Assembly: GCA_002341805.1 (NCBI GenBank)
Contig: DDOS01000007.1
Span: 3,465 to 11,105, forward strand
DNA length: 7,641 bases
From: Aquificaceae bacterium UBA2488
GTDB taxonomy: Bacteria; Aquificota; Aquificia; Aquificales; Aquificaceae
Reading direction: 5' to 3'
Shown: piece after piece, positions 7,619-7,641 of the stretch
How the letters are laid out: every line of letters begins with the position of its first letter
Position numbering within the stretch: the first letter of the stretch is position 1
Position numbers and translations under genes: made by a program
Notes under the pieces: model-generated
What the model was told of the DNA's origin: nothing
The model's input: the letters and a program-made list of their open reading frames with translations, nothing else
Database searches by the model: none

Positions 7619-7641
7619 CGGGTCCGGAGGGAGTCGAACCC
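7619..7641 (-). tRNA. tRNA 3' end (T arm and acceptor strand), 5' part beyond the right edge; isotype unresolved
   Basis: On the minus strand the edge sequence reads as the 3' end of a tRNA. GGG (part of the 5' T-stem strand) precedes a TTCGACT T loop (7638-7632) matching the invariant TTCRA pattern. The stem completes with CCCTC (7631-7627), followed by seven acceptor bases CGGACCC (7626-7620) and a G discriminator (7619). The next bases are TGA, so CCA is not encoded and would be added enzymatically. The acceptor 5' strand should therefore read GGGTCCG just outside the window. A G discriminator is compatible with several isotypes (for example Ser, Asp, Asn or Glu), and the anticodon is not visible. 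A tmRNA end shares this structure and cannot be fully excluded. Confidence 0.8.

Noticed and set aside
1..7641. Mobile elements, CRISPR arrays, toxin-antitoxin or defence genes
   Set aside because: No direct-repeat array, transposase motif, long terminal inverted repeat or defence-type domain was seen; the window is occupied by housekeeping genes.

Overview
The window is almost wall-to-wall coding DNA from an AT-rich bacterium. It strongly favours AGA/AGG for Arg and ATA for Ile, and its genes are packed with overlapping ends. Together with a futalosine-type menaquinone gene (mqnA) and mixed-function operons, this suggests a thermophilic chemolithotroph of the Aquificota, perhaps Hydrogenobaculum-like. 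That assignment is an inference from sequence style and gene content; Campylobacterota are a less likely alternative.

Layout. Positions 2-3011 carry a rightward protein-quality-control cluster: the 3' part of the trigger factor gene (tig, 5' end off the left edge), clpP and clpX. The genes overlap or sit 3 bases apart, so they are probably one transcript. From the right edge a second cluster runs leftward: the 3' end of a tRNA-like gene (7641-7619), rpsO, pnp, dut, trpD and mqnA. Successive protein genes are separated by one base or overlap by 4, 4 and 17 bases. The two clusters meet tail to tail at 3008-3011, where the clpX and mqnA stop codons share the palindrome TTAA. No gene-free stretch longer than about 25 bases was found.

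Function. Trigger factor takes nascent chains at the ribosome, and ClpX and ClpP unfold and degrade failed or tagged proteins. The leftward cluster joins ribosome assembly (S15), RNA turnover (PNPase), nucleotide-pool hygiene (dUTPase) and two enzymes of chorismate-derived pathways: TrpD (tryptophan) and MqnA (first committed step of futalosine-route menaquinone).

All protein genes belong to well-known families with recognisable motifs, and I see no undescribed system. The points worth a second look concern organisation: a tRNA directly abutting rpsO, the trpD/mqnA overlap, a candidate mqnA terminator buried in clpX, a trigger factor with a degenerate PPIase domain, and a variant ClpP-contact loop in ClpX.
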